A stretch of 64,000 nt of DNA, from assembly GCF_963576675.1 (NCBI RefSeq), contig NC_088912.1, positions 55,142,395 through 55,206,394 of the forward strand. Direction: 5' to 3'. Below the pieces are notes generated by a model that did not search any database, was not told the DNA's origin, and worked only from the letters and a program-made list of their open reading frames with translations. This document shows positions 9,156 through 20,473 of the stretch, in pieces (position 1 is the first letter of the stretch; each line of letters begins with the position of its first letter). The stretch comes from Euphorbia lathyris (taxonomy: Eukaryota; Streptophyta; Magnoliopsida; Malpighiales; Euphorbiaceae). A program made the position numbers and the translations under genes.

Positions 9156-11400
9156 ATGTTTAGAAGTTCTTCATCATCCTCTAGATCATCCTCTGAGCGT
9201 TTTAATTTAAACTCTTCTCCTGAAATTGAAGTTAGTTTTAGTTGGACTACGTCGTCATCGGAAAACTCCTCTTCCCCAGAAGATACAGCTTGTTCTGATT
9301 TAGCCGAGTTGCGTAACTCGGCGTGTAATCGCTATCAAACTCATTCCACTAGAAGTCACATTCTCTCGGCCACTGGTGCCACACCGGCCGTAGATTCTAG
9401 GCATTTCTGGGGAACAATGGCCTCTTCCTCTTCCTGACCTAGGAAAAAGAATCCTCGAGCGGAATCCGTTTCGTCTCGCATGAGTGCCGCGGATCTGGCG
9501 GATTTAGCGATTCGCTTCCCCTGGATCAATAATTATGAGACTCAATTAGCGGCGGCTCATCAACGTCCCTCCTGTCCGCCAAGTGGCTTTTTAACCGTGT
9601 ATTGTAGTCACGTGGAGAGAGGGTTCCGCCTTCCTCTTCCCAAGATGATGGCGGACATCCTTTCCTATTTTGATATCACCGCCTGCCAACTACACCCCAA
9701 TGGCTGGTTGGATATTGCTTTAGATTGCTATCTAGCTTCGAACTTAGGGGTGGTATACACTAGGCGGATCTTTAGAGCTTTTCATAAACCGTCAAAGCGA
9801 AAGTCAGAGTCGTTCCTTACTTTTGCAAAATTTGGAGTGTATTCGCCATTCAGTGGCAAAATGTCCAACGTCCACAGTTGGGATGAGAAATTCTTCTATG
9901 TGAAGATAAACGAGGGTGAATCCCTGGGTTTCCCAACATTCTGGAATCCCAAACCTCTGCATATGGCGGGTGATATGCGAATATTGACGGCGAGTGATGA
10001 GGTAGTGGCGGACCTCATGAAGAGTGTCAAGGCGGATGCCTGGACATATGCGGATGCATTAGCCTTCATGATGAGCGATATTCCTCTAATTCACAAAGAG
10101 GGGGACAAGTTCATTTACTTGAAGATTACACAGTTTGATCAAGGTAACTTAGTTTCCTTCTTGAACCTTGATTACTTTATTGTTTTCTCTAGCAGGGGTT
10201 TATCTAAGGCCAATCACGCTCTTGTAGAGAAGCGTAGGAAGTTTTTGGAGGATGAGGCCCGCAAGAAAGCTCAAGTGGCGAATCCCCAAAAGGATACAGG
10301 GAAACGTCTGGCGGATGCAATGGTCGATCCGCCTCTGAAAAGGAGGAAGCCTGCAGCTTCTGGTGGTTCCAAGTTTATGGCGGATGCCATGAGATCCGCC
10401 ATGCCTGCGGGGGAGATGGAACAAGTAGGTCCCTTTTTTGTCCGTTCGTTATGTTAGGAATTTAAGTTTTGATCCTTACTTCCCTGTGCAGACGGCGAAG
10501 CCTGACCTAGGCAAATACTGGTCCGCTAAATATGGGGCTGAGGGATCCCTAGAGAATGAGTCGGTTATCAATGACTTGGATGAGGCTCTAGGCCAATTGG
10601 GCGAAGTGCAGAGGAATCAGAATCAGATTCCCGGATCAATTCATGCGCAAAGGGGAAAGACGGAGCTTCTTACGGTAGGTCCCCTTGTTAGAAAAGAACT
10701 GTTTCAGAAAAAGCTATACTCGTGTTTTTCATTCTTGACGAAAGGGTTTACCCTTTGACAGATGTATACTCGCATACGTGCTATGGAGGCGGAGCTCCTT
10801 CAAGGTGTGGCGGATAAGGCTACCATAGATAGGCTGGAGAAGGAAATAGCCGATGCCAGGGCGAATATAGCATCCGCCACAACTGCCTTGGCCCTTAAGG
10901 ATGCTGAGATAAAGAAGCTGAAGGAGAAAGTCGAGGCTAACGCCAAGGAGCTCGAGAACGCTGTAGGGGAAGCTGAGTACATGGCTGGCGAGCAGGCTTT
11001 CTTTTACGGCGAACTGATCATGGCGTATGTCTCGCTGGCGCATCCTGAGATCGATTTCACAGATCCGCAGTTCGCCGTTCCAGAGCCAGAAGATGTTCTT
11101 AAATTTAACAAAATGCCTGACGCCAAGGAATACCTCCGAGACTATGTTCGGAAATGGATGAAGGGGCCCATTGAAGAAAGCAAATCTGCCACCACTGTCC
11201 AGATAGTGGAGCATGAAGAGGTGCCCCCGAAGTCTGGCGAGGAGCCGATAACCGATGGCACCGTTCTCCCTAGGGAAATACTTTCCTTGGAAAAGGAAGT
11301 CCCCTTGGCGAGCGTATCTGAGGCTGTGGAGAAGGAGGCTTCTCAAGCAAGTGTCGTAGGCGAGAAGAGTGCAAAGGAGGATGCTCCTATTATTACATAG
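9156..11400 (+). CDS. Antisense multi-exon gene of gypsy B (PF04195-like)
   Basis: A gene on the strand opposite gag-pol. Proposed exons are 9156–10143, 10196–10424, 10492–10674 and 10762–11400. Introns 2 and 3 have GT–AG borders and join in phase 0 (GEMEQ|TAKPDL and ELLT|MYTRI). The first 95 residues are Ser-rich. The next part (SGFLTVYCSHVERGFRLPLP, HPNGWLDIALDCYLASNLG, MAGDMRILTASDE) resembles the 'putative gypsy type transposon' domain (PF04195). The last exon is a coiled coil rich in Lys, Glu and Ala, then an acidic tail. A TGA at 9435–9437 interrupts exon 1; the copy in element C reads through there. Splicing the first GT–AG segment (52 bases) would shift the frame, while reading it unspliced stays open. 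Antisense ORFs at this place are known in some Tat elements. Function unknown. Confidence 0.8.
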
Positions 11401-12014
11401 TCGTTTACTTTTGATTTGTAAAAAATCTTTAAGTACAATTTGTTTAATCCTTTATGGCAGCTATTTATTTTACTGTTACGTTTGCGTAAGTAAATATATA
11501 GGCATCTAGGATTTATTTTGGAGTAGGTGGCCAGCCATACTCCATTGCAGGAACCTTTGTGAAGGTTAGAAGCTGTTTTATTCCATTGAAGGAAGTAAAG
11601 CTGCCTAGGGGATCAATTTGCTACCTGTCTTTGAGGTGAAGAGATCCGCTCGTAGGACTTGTGAATCCTTTTTTGGGAAGGATGTAGGAGAGTGTAAAGA
11701 CCTTGCATCCAAGGATCATTTTAACTCTATCCTATGTTTGAGGAGAAAAGGCAGCTATGAGATAGCAATACTTGTTTAATGCGGAGAGCGTTGGATGCCC
11801 CCCTTCTTTTTAAGACTGGAATATTAATATTGCTGCAAGAAAAACTTTAAAAAGAACATAGAGAATGGAACAATTACTGTTTATTGATAGGAGAAATGCT
11901 TTATTACAGCAAGCAGGTCTTACATGTGAGCCTCGTTAAAACCTTTAATAAGAAAAACCACATGGGAAAAAAGCTTACTAAAGGAAAAAGAGTACTCAAG
12001 ACCGTATGTACATC
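11401..12014. other. Spacer between convergent antisense gene and integrase in B
   Basis: No coding region is seen. It holds the 3' ends of the antisense gene (plus) and of pol (minus), which converge here, and presumably both polyadenylation regions. It is AT-rich and colinear with 55861–56507 of element C. Confidence 0.6.
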
Positions 12015-13232
12015 CTAGGTTCTGATAAAGTATTTGCGGAGATTTTGGAGGTTCCACATGCGTGGTAATGTGTTCCCCTCCATGTCTTGAATCTTAAATG
12101 TGGCGAACCCAATTTTGTCCACTATTTGATATGGTCCCGTCCAGGTGAGCCCTAGCTTGCCCTTCCCTTCTCGAGACTGGATCTTGTCCGCCTTGCGGAG
12201 CACGAGGTCTCCCATATTCAGGTCCACAGGTTTGGCATTTTTGTCATGGTAAGCGGCGATCCGCTGCTTGTATGCCGCCATACGTACATAAGCCTTGTCT
12301 CTTCGCTCCTCCACTTGATCAAGACTCTCTGTTAATCCGTGGTTGTTGTCTTCCTCGCAATAGAATGCAACTCTATCACTTGGGACCAGTATTTCAACTG
12401 GGATTACAGCTTCTACACCATGAGAGAGGGCAAATGGTGTTTCTCCTGTGGCCGTTCTAGGAGTGGTGCGATACGCCCATAAGACGCTTGTCAACTGATC
12501 CGCCCACTTCTTATCATGTTCCCCCAGTCTTTTCTTTATTCCTTTTACGATCGTTCAATTCGTAACTTCAGTCATACCGTTGGATTGAGGATAATAAACG
12601 GAGGCGAATCTGTTCAAAATGCCTAATTTCTCACAGAAAGTTTTGAACTCGTCACAGTTGAACTGTGTTCCATTATCAGTGATGATGGTGTGAGGTACGC
12701 CATATCTTCCCACGATATTGTCCTTAACAAATTCCACCATTCGTTCGGCCGTGATGGAGGAGACAGCTTCGGCTTCTACCCACTTGGTGAAGTGATCTAC
12801 TGCCACTACCACATACTTCCTCTGTCTACGAGTAGGAGGAAACGGTCCAATGATGTCAATTCCCCAGATGGCAAAGGGTCGCCCTTCAATGATAGGCGTC
12901 TGGAGATGTTTGGCTGTGTGTGATTCATTTGCATGAATCTGACAATTATGGCATGATTCCACCAATTTTTGTGCATCAAGCTCGGCAGTAGGCCAATAAA
13001 ATCCTGCTAACCTGGATTTCTTTAAGATAGTGGCGGATGCCTCATGGGCCCCACATGATCTCTCGTGCAGCTCCTTGAGGACTTGTTGTCCTTCTTCTGG
13101 CAGAATACATTTTAACCAAGGATGGCTAAATGACTTTCTATAGAGGCAATCATTGATCATGGAGAAATAGGCCGCTTTCCTGACGATCCGCCGAGCCTCC
13201 TCCTTATCGATGGGTAGAGCTCCATCTGACAA
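12015..13232 (-). pseudogene. Gypsy B integrase
   Basis: Integrase inserts the element cDNA into the genome. Two minus-strand frames cover it: 13232–12555 and 12494–12015, separated by a CGA-to-TGA stop after EVTN. The zinc-binding H2C2 domain is visible (LHERSCGAHEAS, CHNCQIH). It is followed by the catalytic core with Asp in WGIDIIGPFPP, Asp in IITDNGTQF and Glu in YYPQSNGMTEVTN, then a C-terminal GPY-like part (KLGLTWTGPYQIVDKI). All three catalytic residues are kept. The last residues lie 614 bases from the end of the antisense gene. Confidence 0.9.
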
Positions 13233-13343
13233 ATACTGGCGAAGGTCTGTCCGCCAATCATCCTCTACCGTGGTGAGTATGGATACTTCTTCGGAGGTGA
13301 ATGCCGGAGCCGCTTTAACCTCGAAGGGGCATTGTGGATCTGT

Positions 13344-13745
13344 CTAGCTCTCTTCACTGGAAGCCATTTTTGCTAGGTGATCGGCTTCAGTGTTTGATTC
13401 TCGGGGCACATGGACCAATTCCCATTTGGTTTCTTTAGCTTCGAGGTGATCCAACAACTTTTTGACCTCGGCAACGTATTTGGCCAAAACGTCATCCTTC
13501 ACCTCGTAATTTTTGATCACTTGATTGACCATCAACTTGGAGTCACTATAGATCACGATCCGCTCGGGAGTGATTTCTTTAAGCAGGCGTAACCCTAATA
13601 TTAGAGCCTCATATTCGGCGGCATTGTTGGTGGCATGGAAATCCAACTTTGCTACGTACCGTAATCTTATGTACTGGGGCCCTTGATCACGATACCTATG
13701 CCAGCTCCCTCTGCAGAGGAAGCCCCATCCGTGTACATCGTCCAC
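13344..13745 (-). pseudogene. Gypsy B second RNase H (Tat-type)
   Basis: A second RNase H follows the reverse transcriptase and its own RNase H, a hallmark of Tat elements. It starts in the preceding frame (TMYTDGASSAEGAG). One base is missing near 13680, and the domain continues in this frame with NNAAEYEALILGLRLLKE, IVIYSDSKLMVNQV and VPRESNTEADHLAKMAS. A TGG-to-TAG stop ends it at 13344; element C reads Trp nearby. The linker between 13343 and 13233 is open in part and leads into integrase. Confidence 0.85.
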
Positions 13746-15358
13746 TCCTCTACTTGATATTTAGGGAGATTGACCCCTTCTTCCGTGAATTCATTCACAA
13801 AGTCTGCCAAGACTTGACTCTTCAAGGCGGTCCGACTCTCATATCGCACATCAAACTCTCCGAGGCGAATTGCCCATTCCATCAACCTCCCTGAAGTGTC
13901 TGGCTTTTGCAATACTTTTCTCATGGGTATATTCGTGCGAACTATGACAGTGTGAGCCTGGAAGTATGGTCTAAGGCGGATTGCCGTGGTGACAACGGCC
14001 AGAGCCATTTTATCAAGCTTAGAATACTTGGTTTCAGCATCCTTCAATACTTTGCTCACATAATAGATAGGATACTGTTGGCCATCCTCTTCTTTTATCA
14101 TGACGGTGCACACAGCTTTCTCCGTAACCGAGACATACATGTAGAGATTCTCACCTTTTAGGGGTCGGCTCATCATGGACGGTTCCGTGAGAAACCGTTT
14201 GATCCCCTCGAAAGCCTTTTCACAATCCTCATTCCACTCGAATGCCTTTTGCTTCTTGATGACCTCATAAAAGGGTTGACACCTACGAGCGGAACAGGAG
14301 ATAAACCTGCCCAAGGCCACGATCCGCCCGTTGAGGCGTTGCACTTCTCTGATGTTTCGTGGTGCCTGCATTTCTAGAACAGCCTTAATCTTGTCAGGAT
14401 TTGGGTTCACTCCTTTTTCACTAATCATGAATCCTAGAAACTTTCCGTATGTCGCACCAAAAGTACATTTCTCTAGATTCAACTTAATATTATGGCGTCG
14501 AAGTACGGCCAGTACCTCCCTTACATCATCCGCATGCTTCTCCACGGTGGTGCTTTTGATGATCATGTCATCTACATAGACAGAGTAGTTATCACCTTTG
14601 CTTTCTGCGAATATCTTGTTCATCATCCGCTGATAGGTGGCTCCTGCGTTCTTTAGCCCAAAGGGCATGACTTTGAAGCAATAAGTGGCTTGGTGAGTCA
14701 CGAACGAGGTTTTGATTCTATCGGAAGGCTCCATGGGGATTTGATGATAACTCGACTTTACGTCTGTAAAGGAGTACATAGCATGTCCGACGGTTCCATC
14801 TACGAGTATGTCAATACACGGCAAATGATAGTTGTCTTTGGGACAAGCTTTGTTGAGATCCGTAAAGTCAATACACATGCGGTAGGATCCGCCCGCCTTT
14901 TTCACCAGAACGACGTTCGCCAACCATTGCGTATAAAGGACCTCTTCAATGGCGTCCGCCCGTTGGAGCTTAGCGATCTCTTCCTCTATCACCTTATGCC
15001 TTTCAAGCCCATGGTTTCTCCGTTTCTAAGCCACGGGGACCGCATCCTTGTCAGTGTTAAGTTTGTGAGTGATCACGTCTGGGCTGATCCCTAGGAGAAT
15101 TTCATCTTTCCACGCAAAGACGTCTTCCGCTTCATGGAGAACCTTGGTGATTGCTTCTTTGACTTCACCCTTGAGTCCTTTAGCCATTCGCACCTGCTTT
15201 TCATCCGCCATAAGGTACATTTCTGTCTCTCCCAAAGCCATAGTGACGAGTTCCTCTTCATCTTCATCTTTAGATTGGGGGCGAATCATTAGCGATGCCG
15301 AATATGTCTCTTGGGCCACCTTTCGGCTCCCTCTGATCATTACACCTCCCTTGGCCAT
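13667..15358 (-). pseudogene. Gypsy B reverse transcriptase and first RNase H
   Basis: Two frames, 15358–15026 and 14992–13667, are separated by one TAG where element C has Gln (VA*KRRNHG). Reverse transcriptase motifs are complete: LVKKAGGSYRMCIDFTDLN, SYHQIPM, FKVMPFGLKNAGATYQRMM, the active-site box SVYVDDMIIKS and GKFLGFMISEKG. The first RNase H follows (FEWNEDCEKAFEGIKRFL, YYVSKVLKDAE). Catalytic residues are kept, so the stop codons and frameshifts alone account for loss of function. Element C offers a paired comparison in which the active-site box itself is lost. Confidence 0.92.
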
Positions 15359-17766
15359 GGGGATGTAAAGAGCTAAGTGGCGTAATAAGGGCAGCTGCTT
15401 CGGAGATAAAGGGCCGTCCGAGGATAATATTATAGGCTAACTGACCATCCAAGATAGAAAATTCTAGATCACCTCTCCAGACATGATCTTCATCTGCTAA
15501 CTCACAATCCAACGTCACTTGGCCTTTTGTCTGAATGGTATGTCCTGTTACTCCCAGGATATCTACTACAGTTGGTTCCACCTGGACTGGATCGACCATG
15601 AGTTTGTCGAAAGCTCCTCTTGTGATGACATTACACGAGCTCCCAGTATCGATCATTACCCTTTTCATCTCCCAGCCTTCCATCATCATAGTAATGACCA
15701 GGGCATCTGCATGAGGAGAGATCTCTGGTCCTGCGTCTGCAAATGGGCGATTCAGCGATGTCCTGTCAAGAGCAGTGGTTTTTGCCTTTTTTAGTACTGG
15801 TTGGTATCCAGGTCCTCCTGCTATGACATTGATGGTTCCTTTTCCTTTCTTTTTTGGGTCCTCCTTGGATCTATCACCATCGCCTTTTTTGCCATCATTT
15901 TGGATGAACCGATCCAACTTGCCCCTCTCAATGAGACGCTCAATTTCTCGAGCTAACTCCCAGCATGCATCGGTGTCATGGCCATTTTTCCTGTGATATT
16001 TACAATAATTTTTAGGATTTTTACCAGTATTGGTGTACTCCCCCCCTTTTGGTTCGGGGTATGAAATTCTCCGCTTGTGTTGACTGTTCTCAATCCACAT
16101 AAGCACTTCACTTTTGGAAGCATTGAGAGGTGTGAAGGAGGTGACAAATGCCGATTTGTTTTTAGAACCTCGTCGCCTACCTCGAGAGGAGGAATCCTGA
16201 TGTTTGTCCTTTTCCCTATCTTGATGACAAGATTCGCTTTTGTCCCTCCTAGGCGGAGATGCTAATTCCCAACGAATGTCATCTACCTCCATAAAGTCCT
16301 TGCAACGCTCTATTAGTTCTGCCATCCTGGTAGGCTTCTTGCGAATTAGATCCTCTTGTAAACTCTTACAAGTGGTATTTTTTACCAGAGATTCCACTGC
16401 CATGGAGATATCTACATCCACAATTTGTATACACAATTTGTTGAAGGAGTTTATATAATCTCGAAGGGATTCATTCGCCTTCTGCTTTAATTCGAAGAGC
16501 TTCCTGGATTTAACAACTGGAGGGATATAGCCAGCGAATTTAGCACAAAACTCCATGCTTAGTTGGTCCCAACTATCTATCGATCCAGGTGGTAGTGATT
16601 GGAACCAGCCATAAGCGGGACCTCCTAACGTGGTGATAAACATTTTGCAAAGCACTGGCTCGGTTGCACGATTGAGGCGAAGCAATATTCGGTATTTTCT
16701 AACATGGGCCTCCGGGTTGTCAACACCCGTATATATGGCGAGATTTGGTATTTTAAAATGTCTATCTGTTTCCTCTGCCTCAATCCAAGCCGTGAAGGGA
16801 GAATCTCGATTGGCGAACGGATTATTCCTGGCATTCTCCTCATTCATGTGAAGCACTGCAGCTCGAACTCTGTCATCAAAATTCTCCGGATCCGCCCTTG
16901 GGCGACCCCTCCGTGGAGATCTGCTTGGAGAAGATGATGAACTAGATCCCGAAGATGGATTTGAGGGTGATTGTCCACCACGTCCGCCTCTGTTTCCATG
17001 TCCGCCACCTCCTCCATCTCCACCTCCTCCGCCCGGGGGAGCCTGACCGTTACCCCCCTCCAGAGCCTCCTGAAGGAATATGCACCTCATCCCTGTGGTG
17101 TGGTGGTGGTGGTGGCCCGCTTGGATGCGGCGTATCTTCTGGCCTCTTGCTCCGTCTACGTCCAGTAGGTGGGGGTGATCGGCCCTTACGGGAGGATCTC
17201 GGTCTTCGGGGCGAGGGCGATTCGGACCGCCTACTTTTCTCTTTTCTACGCTTTTTGTGTTTTCGCCCCTCCGATCCACCCAAGGAGAGATTTGACCGTG
17301 GTCGCCTTGGGATACCCGATCCGCCCAGATTGATCCCATGGCTAGTAGATCCGCCCGCTAGAGTTTGATTGTTCCTTTGACTTCCTCCTGCGGCTGCAGG
17401 GAATAACTCTCGATTGATCGGTCGTTCTCCCAACGCCGCCGTGGTAGTTACTATAGATTCTGTATTGTGGGCTTGGAGAAACGAAGAATTATGGGCGTTT
17501 GGTCCCAGATTCATCTGGGGCCAAGAAGATATCGTAGATGAAGGCGCTAAGCTCCAAACTGGAGGAATGATCATGAACGACCGTAGGCGATCGCCTGTTT
17601 CAGAGCCAAATCTTTCCCTTATAGCCTCCGCACACATGTTGATGAATGCGTCCAAGGGCATACTATTTTCAGCTTGTGTTGTGGGAACATTCGAATCAGT
17701 GCGACCAGCACTCGTTATTGGCGGTGTTTCAACCCCTGAGGAGGGGTTATGATCTCCATTTGTCAT
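15359..17766 (-). pseudogene. Gypsy B gag and aspartic protease
   Basis: Gag packages element RNA; protease cuts the polyproteins. The frame starts at ATG 17766 (MTNGDHNPSSGVETPP), runs into a Pro-, Arg- and Ser-rich stretch, and shifts frame near 17050 in a G-rich tract. In element C the same two parts share one frame. The gag core follows (FKIPNLAIYTG, LGGPAYGWFQSLPPGSIDSW, ELKQKANESLRDY). Next come a CHHC knuckle (CKYHRKNGHDTDACWEL) and protease with the active-site triplet in MIDTGSSCNVITRGAF and a flap-like ILGRPFISEAA. A second frameshift near 15360 separates protease from reverse transcriptase. Confidence 0.9.
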
Positions 17767-17807
17767 ATTTCTTATAACCGTGAATGAAAACTCTTTATTT
17801 ATTTAAG

Positions 17808-17830
17808 GTTTTCACGTTCACCGCACCAAT
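17808..17830 (-). other. Primer binding site region of gypsy B
   Basis: Directly inside the 5' LTR the element strand reads ATTGGTGCGGTGAACGTG. Element C (50175 onward) and the remnant at 46159 have nearly the same word at the same place. The matching tRNA should end …CGCACCA; I could not identify it. Confidence 0.65.
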
Positions 17831-18311
17831 TGATGACAAGTAGAGAAATTTTGATCAACTTCCGTCCCTGTGGGGGCGTCGTTGGGTTCGACGGGGGGAA
17901 GCTCCGATGCCAAAGTCAGTAAGGAATATCAAGAAAGCAAACTGAATCGACAGGAGGTAAGGGAATATGTACCTGAATAGCCTGAGACGTAGGCTATATA
18001 TAGCTAGAAAGTTGTAACCTTCGGTAACTAGAAAGTCTCCATTAATGTTCCATTAATGGCGGTTACAAGTTATCCTTAAGCTGACGGTTAGCTAATTGAT
18101 AGCTCATTAATGGTCTTTATGGCCAGGTCGGCCCGGCCGTTATAATGGCGAATGAGTTGTTCAAGGAGATTCGCCTCATGGGTTCGCCGGCGGGTTTCCT
18201 TTGATGGATCTTTGGAGATCTGGTGATCCGCCAGGCGGATCTTGTCAATACGCGGCGCTTCCTTAGGTGAATATCCTCCTTAGTCCTCGGGATAATATCT
18301 CAATGTTATCA
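17831..18311 (-). repeat. 5' LTR of gypsy B
   Basis: 481 bp, TGATGACAAG to GTTATCA, followed by the duplicated target ACTTG. Paired with 8374–8854. Confidence 0.95.
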
Positions 18312-19790
18312 ACTTGCATAAGCGCATAAAATTCTAATAGCCTCTAGCCTTGCCACTGGGGCAAAGGTCTCACCGTAGTCAATACCTTCTTGCTGACTGT
18401 AGCCCTGAGCTACAAACCTTGCTTTGTTCCTGACTACATTTCCTTGTTCATCCAGCTTGTTGCGGAAGACCCATCTTGTTCCAATGGTCTTCTGACTTCT
18501 TGGATGTGGCACTAACTCCCATACATCGTTTCTTCTGAATTGGTCAAGTTCCTCTTGCATTGCGCTCATCCAGAATTCATCTTCCTCAGCATCAGCGAAG
18601 TTCTTTGGTTCCTGAACTGAGACGAAGTCTACGTTGCTGAGGTATCTCCTGAGTTGGTTTCTTGTCATCAGGGTATTCTCAGCGGCATCAAGAATGGCAC
18701 TCTCTGAGTGTCCTCTTGGTATCCTTATCTCCTTTGGTAGATTGATGTCTTGTGCTGTCTGTGTTTCAACAATCTCTGCAGGTGTAGACTGGTCAGTGAA
18801 AACAATTTGAGATTCACTTTTACCTTTGGTCAGCCCTTGAGGGAATGACTCAGCGGCTGTATCTTGATCAGCGGGTACTGAGTGTGGATCATCCTCGGTC
18901 AGCGGCAGATATCTTCCTGCAGGGTTAGTTTCGTCGAACTCAACATGTACTGACTCTTCTAAAACTTGAGTTCGTTTATTGAAAACTCTGTATGCTTTGC
19001 TGTTTGTTGAGTAGCCTAAAAAGATAGCTTCATCAGCTTTTGAGTCAAACTTAGCTAGGCTATCTTTGGTGTTTAAAATAAAACATTTACAACCAAAGGC
19101 ACGAAAGTATCCAATGTTGGGCTTTCGTCCTTTCCAAAGTTCATAGGGGGTTTTCTTTAGTATAGGTCTAACAAGAGCCCTATTAAGAATATAGCACGCT
19201 GTGTTAACAGCTTCTCCCCAAAAGTACTTTGGAAGCCTATGCTCACGCAGCATTGTCCTGGCTATTTCAACCAAGGTTCCGTTCTTCCTTTCAACAACCC
19301 CATTTTGTTGAGGCGTCCTAGGAGCAGAAAAATTATGGTCAATGCCACTGGCTTCACAGAATTCAACAAACTGTTGATTTTTGAATTCTCCACCATTATC
19401 ACTTTGGATGTGAGCCAATTTTAGGTCTTTATCATTTTCAAGTTTTCTAACCAAATTTGAAAATGTCTCAAAGGTCTCATCCTTGCTACTCAGCAAGATG
19501 ACCCAAGTGTACCGAGAAAAGTCATCTACAATGACCAAGGAAAATCTTCTTCCACCCAGACTCAGCGGCTGGATTGGACCGAAGAGATCCAAGTGTAGTA
19601 ACTCTAACGGACGCTTAGTTGAGACAATATTTTTGCTATGAAAAGATTGTTTGGTTTGTTTTCCAGTTTGGCAAGCGTGGCATAGTTGATCTTTTTCAAA
19701 TTTAAGTTCTGGCAGTCCCTCAACCAATTGCTTTCTTGCTAATTTGGCCAGGAGGTCCATGCTTACATGACCAAGTCTCCTGTGCCATAG
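18312..19790 (-). pseudogene. Copia A pol, integrase and start of reverse transcriptase
   Basis: Minus-strand frame of 483 residues. It begins with the GAG-pre-integrase part; upstream, [12 protein letters not shown] follows a TGG-to-TAG stop at 19791. It contains the zinc-binding [14 protein letters not shown] and the integrase core with Asp in [11 protein letters not shown], Asp in IQSDNGGEF and Glu in [15 protein letters not shown]. Next come [18 protein letters not shown] and a reverse transcriptase N-terminus ([37 protein letters not shown]). Gypsy B begins right after CAYAS, and the frame resumes at 8373. The catalytic residues are intact. Confidence 0.93.
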
Positions 19791-20210
19791 CTAGGAATTT
19801 TCTTCATTTGAAACTAAGCATACAGTTTTTGAAAACTTTTTCTCTAAGTTCAGCATGAAGACATTATCAATGCGAGGGGCAGTTAAAATTAACTCATTAG
19901 TTTTACCCTCGAATATTTTACATCCAGTGTCATCAAATATAACTTTTCTCCCATTGTCACATAGCTGAGCTACGCTGAGTAAGTTATATTTGAGTCCGCT
20001 GACTAGGGAGACTGACTCAATAGTAGGATTACCTCCAATGGTTCCTGACCCTACTATCTTACCATTTTTGTTGTCTCCAAAACTTACGCTTCCTCCTTGT
20101 TTACGCTCGAATGTGATGAACTGAGTTTCATCACCAGTCATATGCCTTGAGCATGCGCTGTCAATATACCACATCTTTGACTTCTCAGCACATCTCAGTC
20201 TTACCTGCAA
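19791..20210 (-). CDS. Copia A aspartic protease region
   Basis: 139 residues containing MWYIDSACSRHMTGD, the copia protease active-site region, then SVSFGDNKNGKIVG and YNLLSVAQLCDNG, which are conserved in plant copia Pol. The usual Asp-Ser/Thr-Gly triplet reads Asp-Ser-Ala here; the decayed relative I also has Ala at the third position. It is in a different frame from the preceding zinc-finger segment, with only five bases between them, and the related element I breaks frame at the same place. That may be the natural gag–pol frame change. Confidence 0.85.
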   Translation of the reverse strand: MQVRLRCAEKSKMWYIDSACSRHMTGDETQFITFERKQGGSVSFGDNKNGKIVGSGTIGGNPTIESVSLVSGLKYNLLSVAQLCDNGRKVIFDDTGCKIFEGKTNELILTAPRIDNVFMLNLEKKFSKTVCLVSNEENS

Positions 20211-20215
20211 TGTAA

Positions 20216-20473
20216 CTAGTTAATTTTAGGTACCCAATTCTTTTTGGGTCCTTGCTTGTTAGGTTCAACAGGTAAAACATCATATTTTATTTTATGGCGG
20301 CATACTTGGACAGTATGGCCATTCTTTCCACAGAAGTCACAGCTGACCTTCCGTTTAGGATTTCTCACTGACTGGTCAGCACCCCAGTGCTGAGCGTGCC
20401 AGCACACCTTTGTGGTGTGTCCTTTCTTCCCACAGAAGTCACACTGGACATTCCGCTGAGGATTCCATCTCTG
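20216..20473 (-). pseudogene. Copia A gag C-terminus with two more zinc knuckles
   Basis: In the same frame as gag and separated from it by a single TAG. It encodes CDFCGKKGHTTKVC and CDFCGKNGHTVQVC, two CX2CX4HX4C knuckles, then KNWVPKIN and a stop. With the knuckle inside gag, the lineage has three CCHC fingers in this copy; element I shows only one at this second position. The knuckles bind element RNA. Confidence 0.8.

Larger units (their letters stand above)
8374..18311 (-). mobile_element. Tat-like Ty3/gypsy element B nested in copia A
   Basis: A 9938-bp element with two 481-bp LTRs (TGATGACAAG…GTTATCA) and the target duplication ACTTG at 8369–8373 and 18312–18316. On the minus strand it has gag, protease, reverse transcriptase, two RNase H domains and integrase. 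On the plus strand, between integrase and 3' LTR, it has an intron-containing gene. The second RNase H and the extra ORF place it in the Tat group of Ty3/gypsy. The LTRs differ at eight sites by my count (about 1.7%). The coding region has at least three nonsense codons and three frameshifts, so this copy cannot make its own Pol. Confidence 0.95.

Noticed and set aside
10729..11346. 205-residue minus-strand frame opposite the last antisense exon of B
   Set aside because: The plus-strand frame has coiled-coil composition, in-phase introns and a homologue in C; the minus frame has none of these.
16955..17368. Plus-strand frame of 137 residues opposite B gag
   Set aside because: Shadow of the Pro/Arg/Ser-rich gag segment; GC-rich low complexity on both strands.
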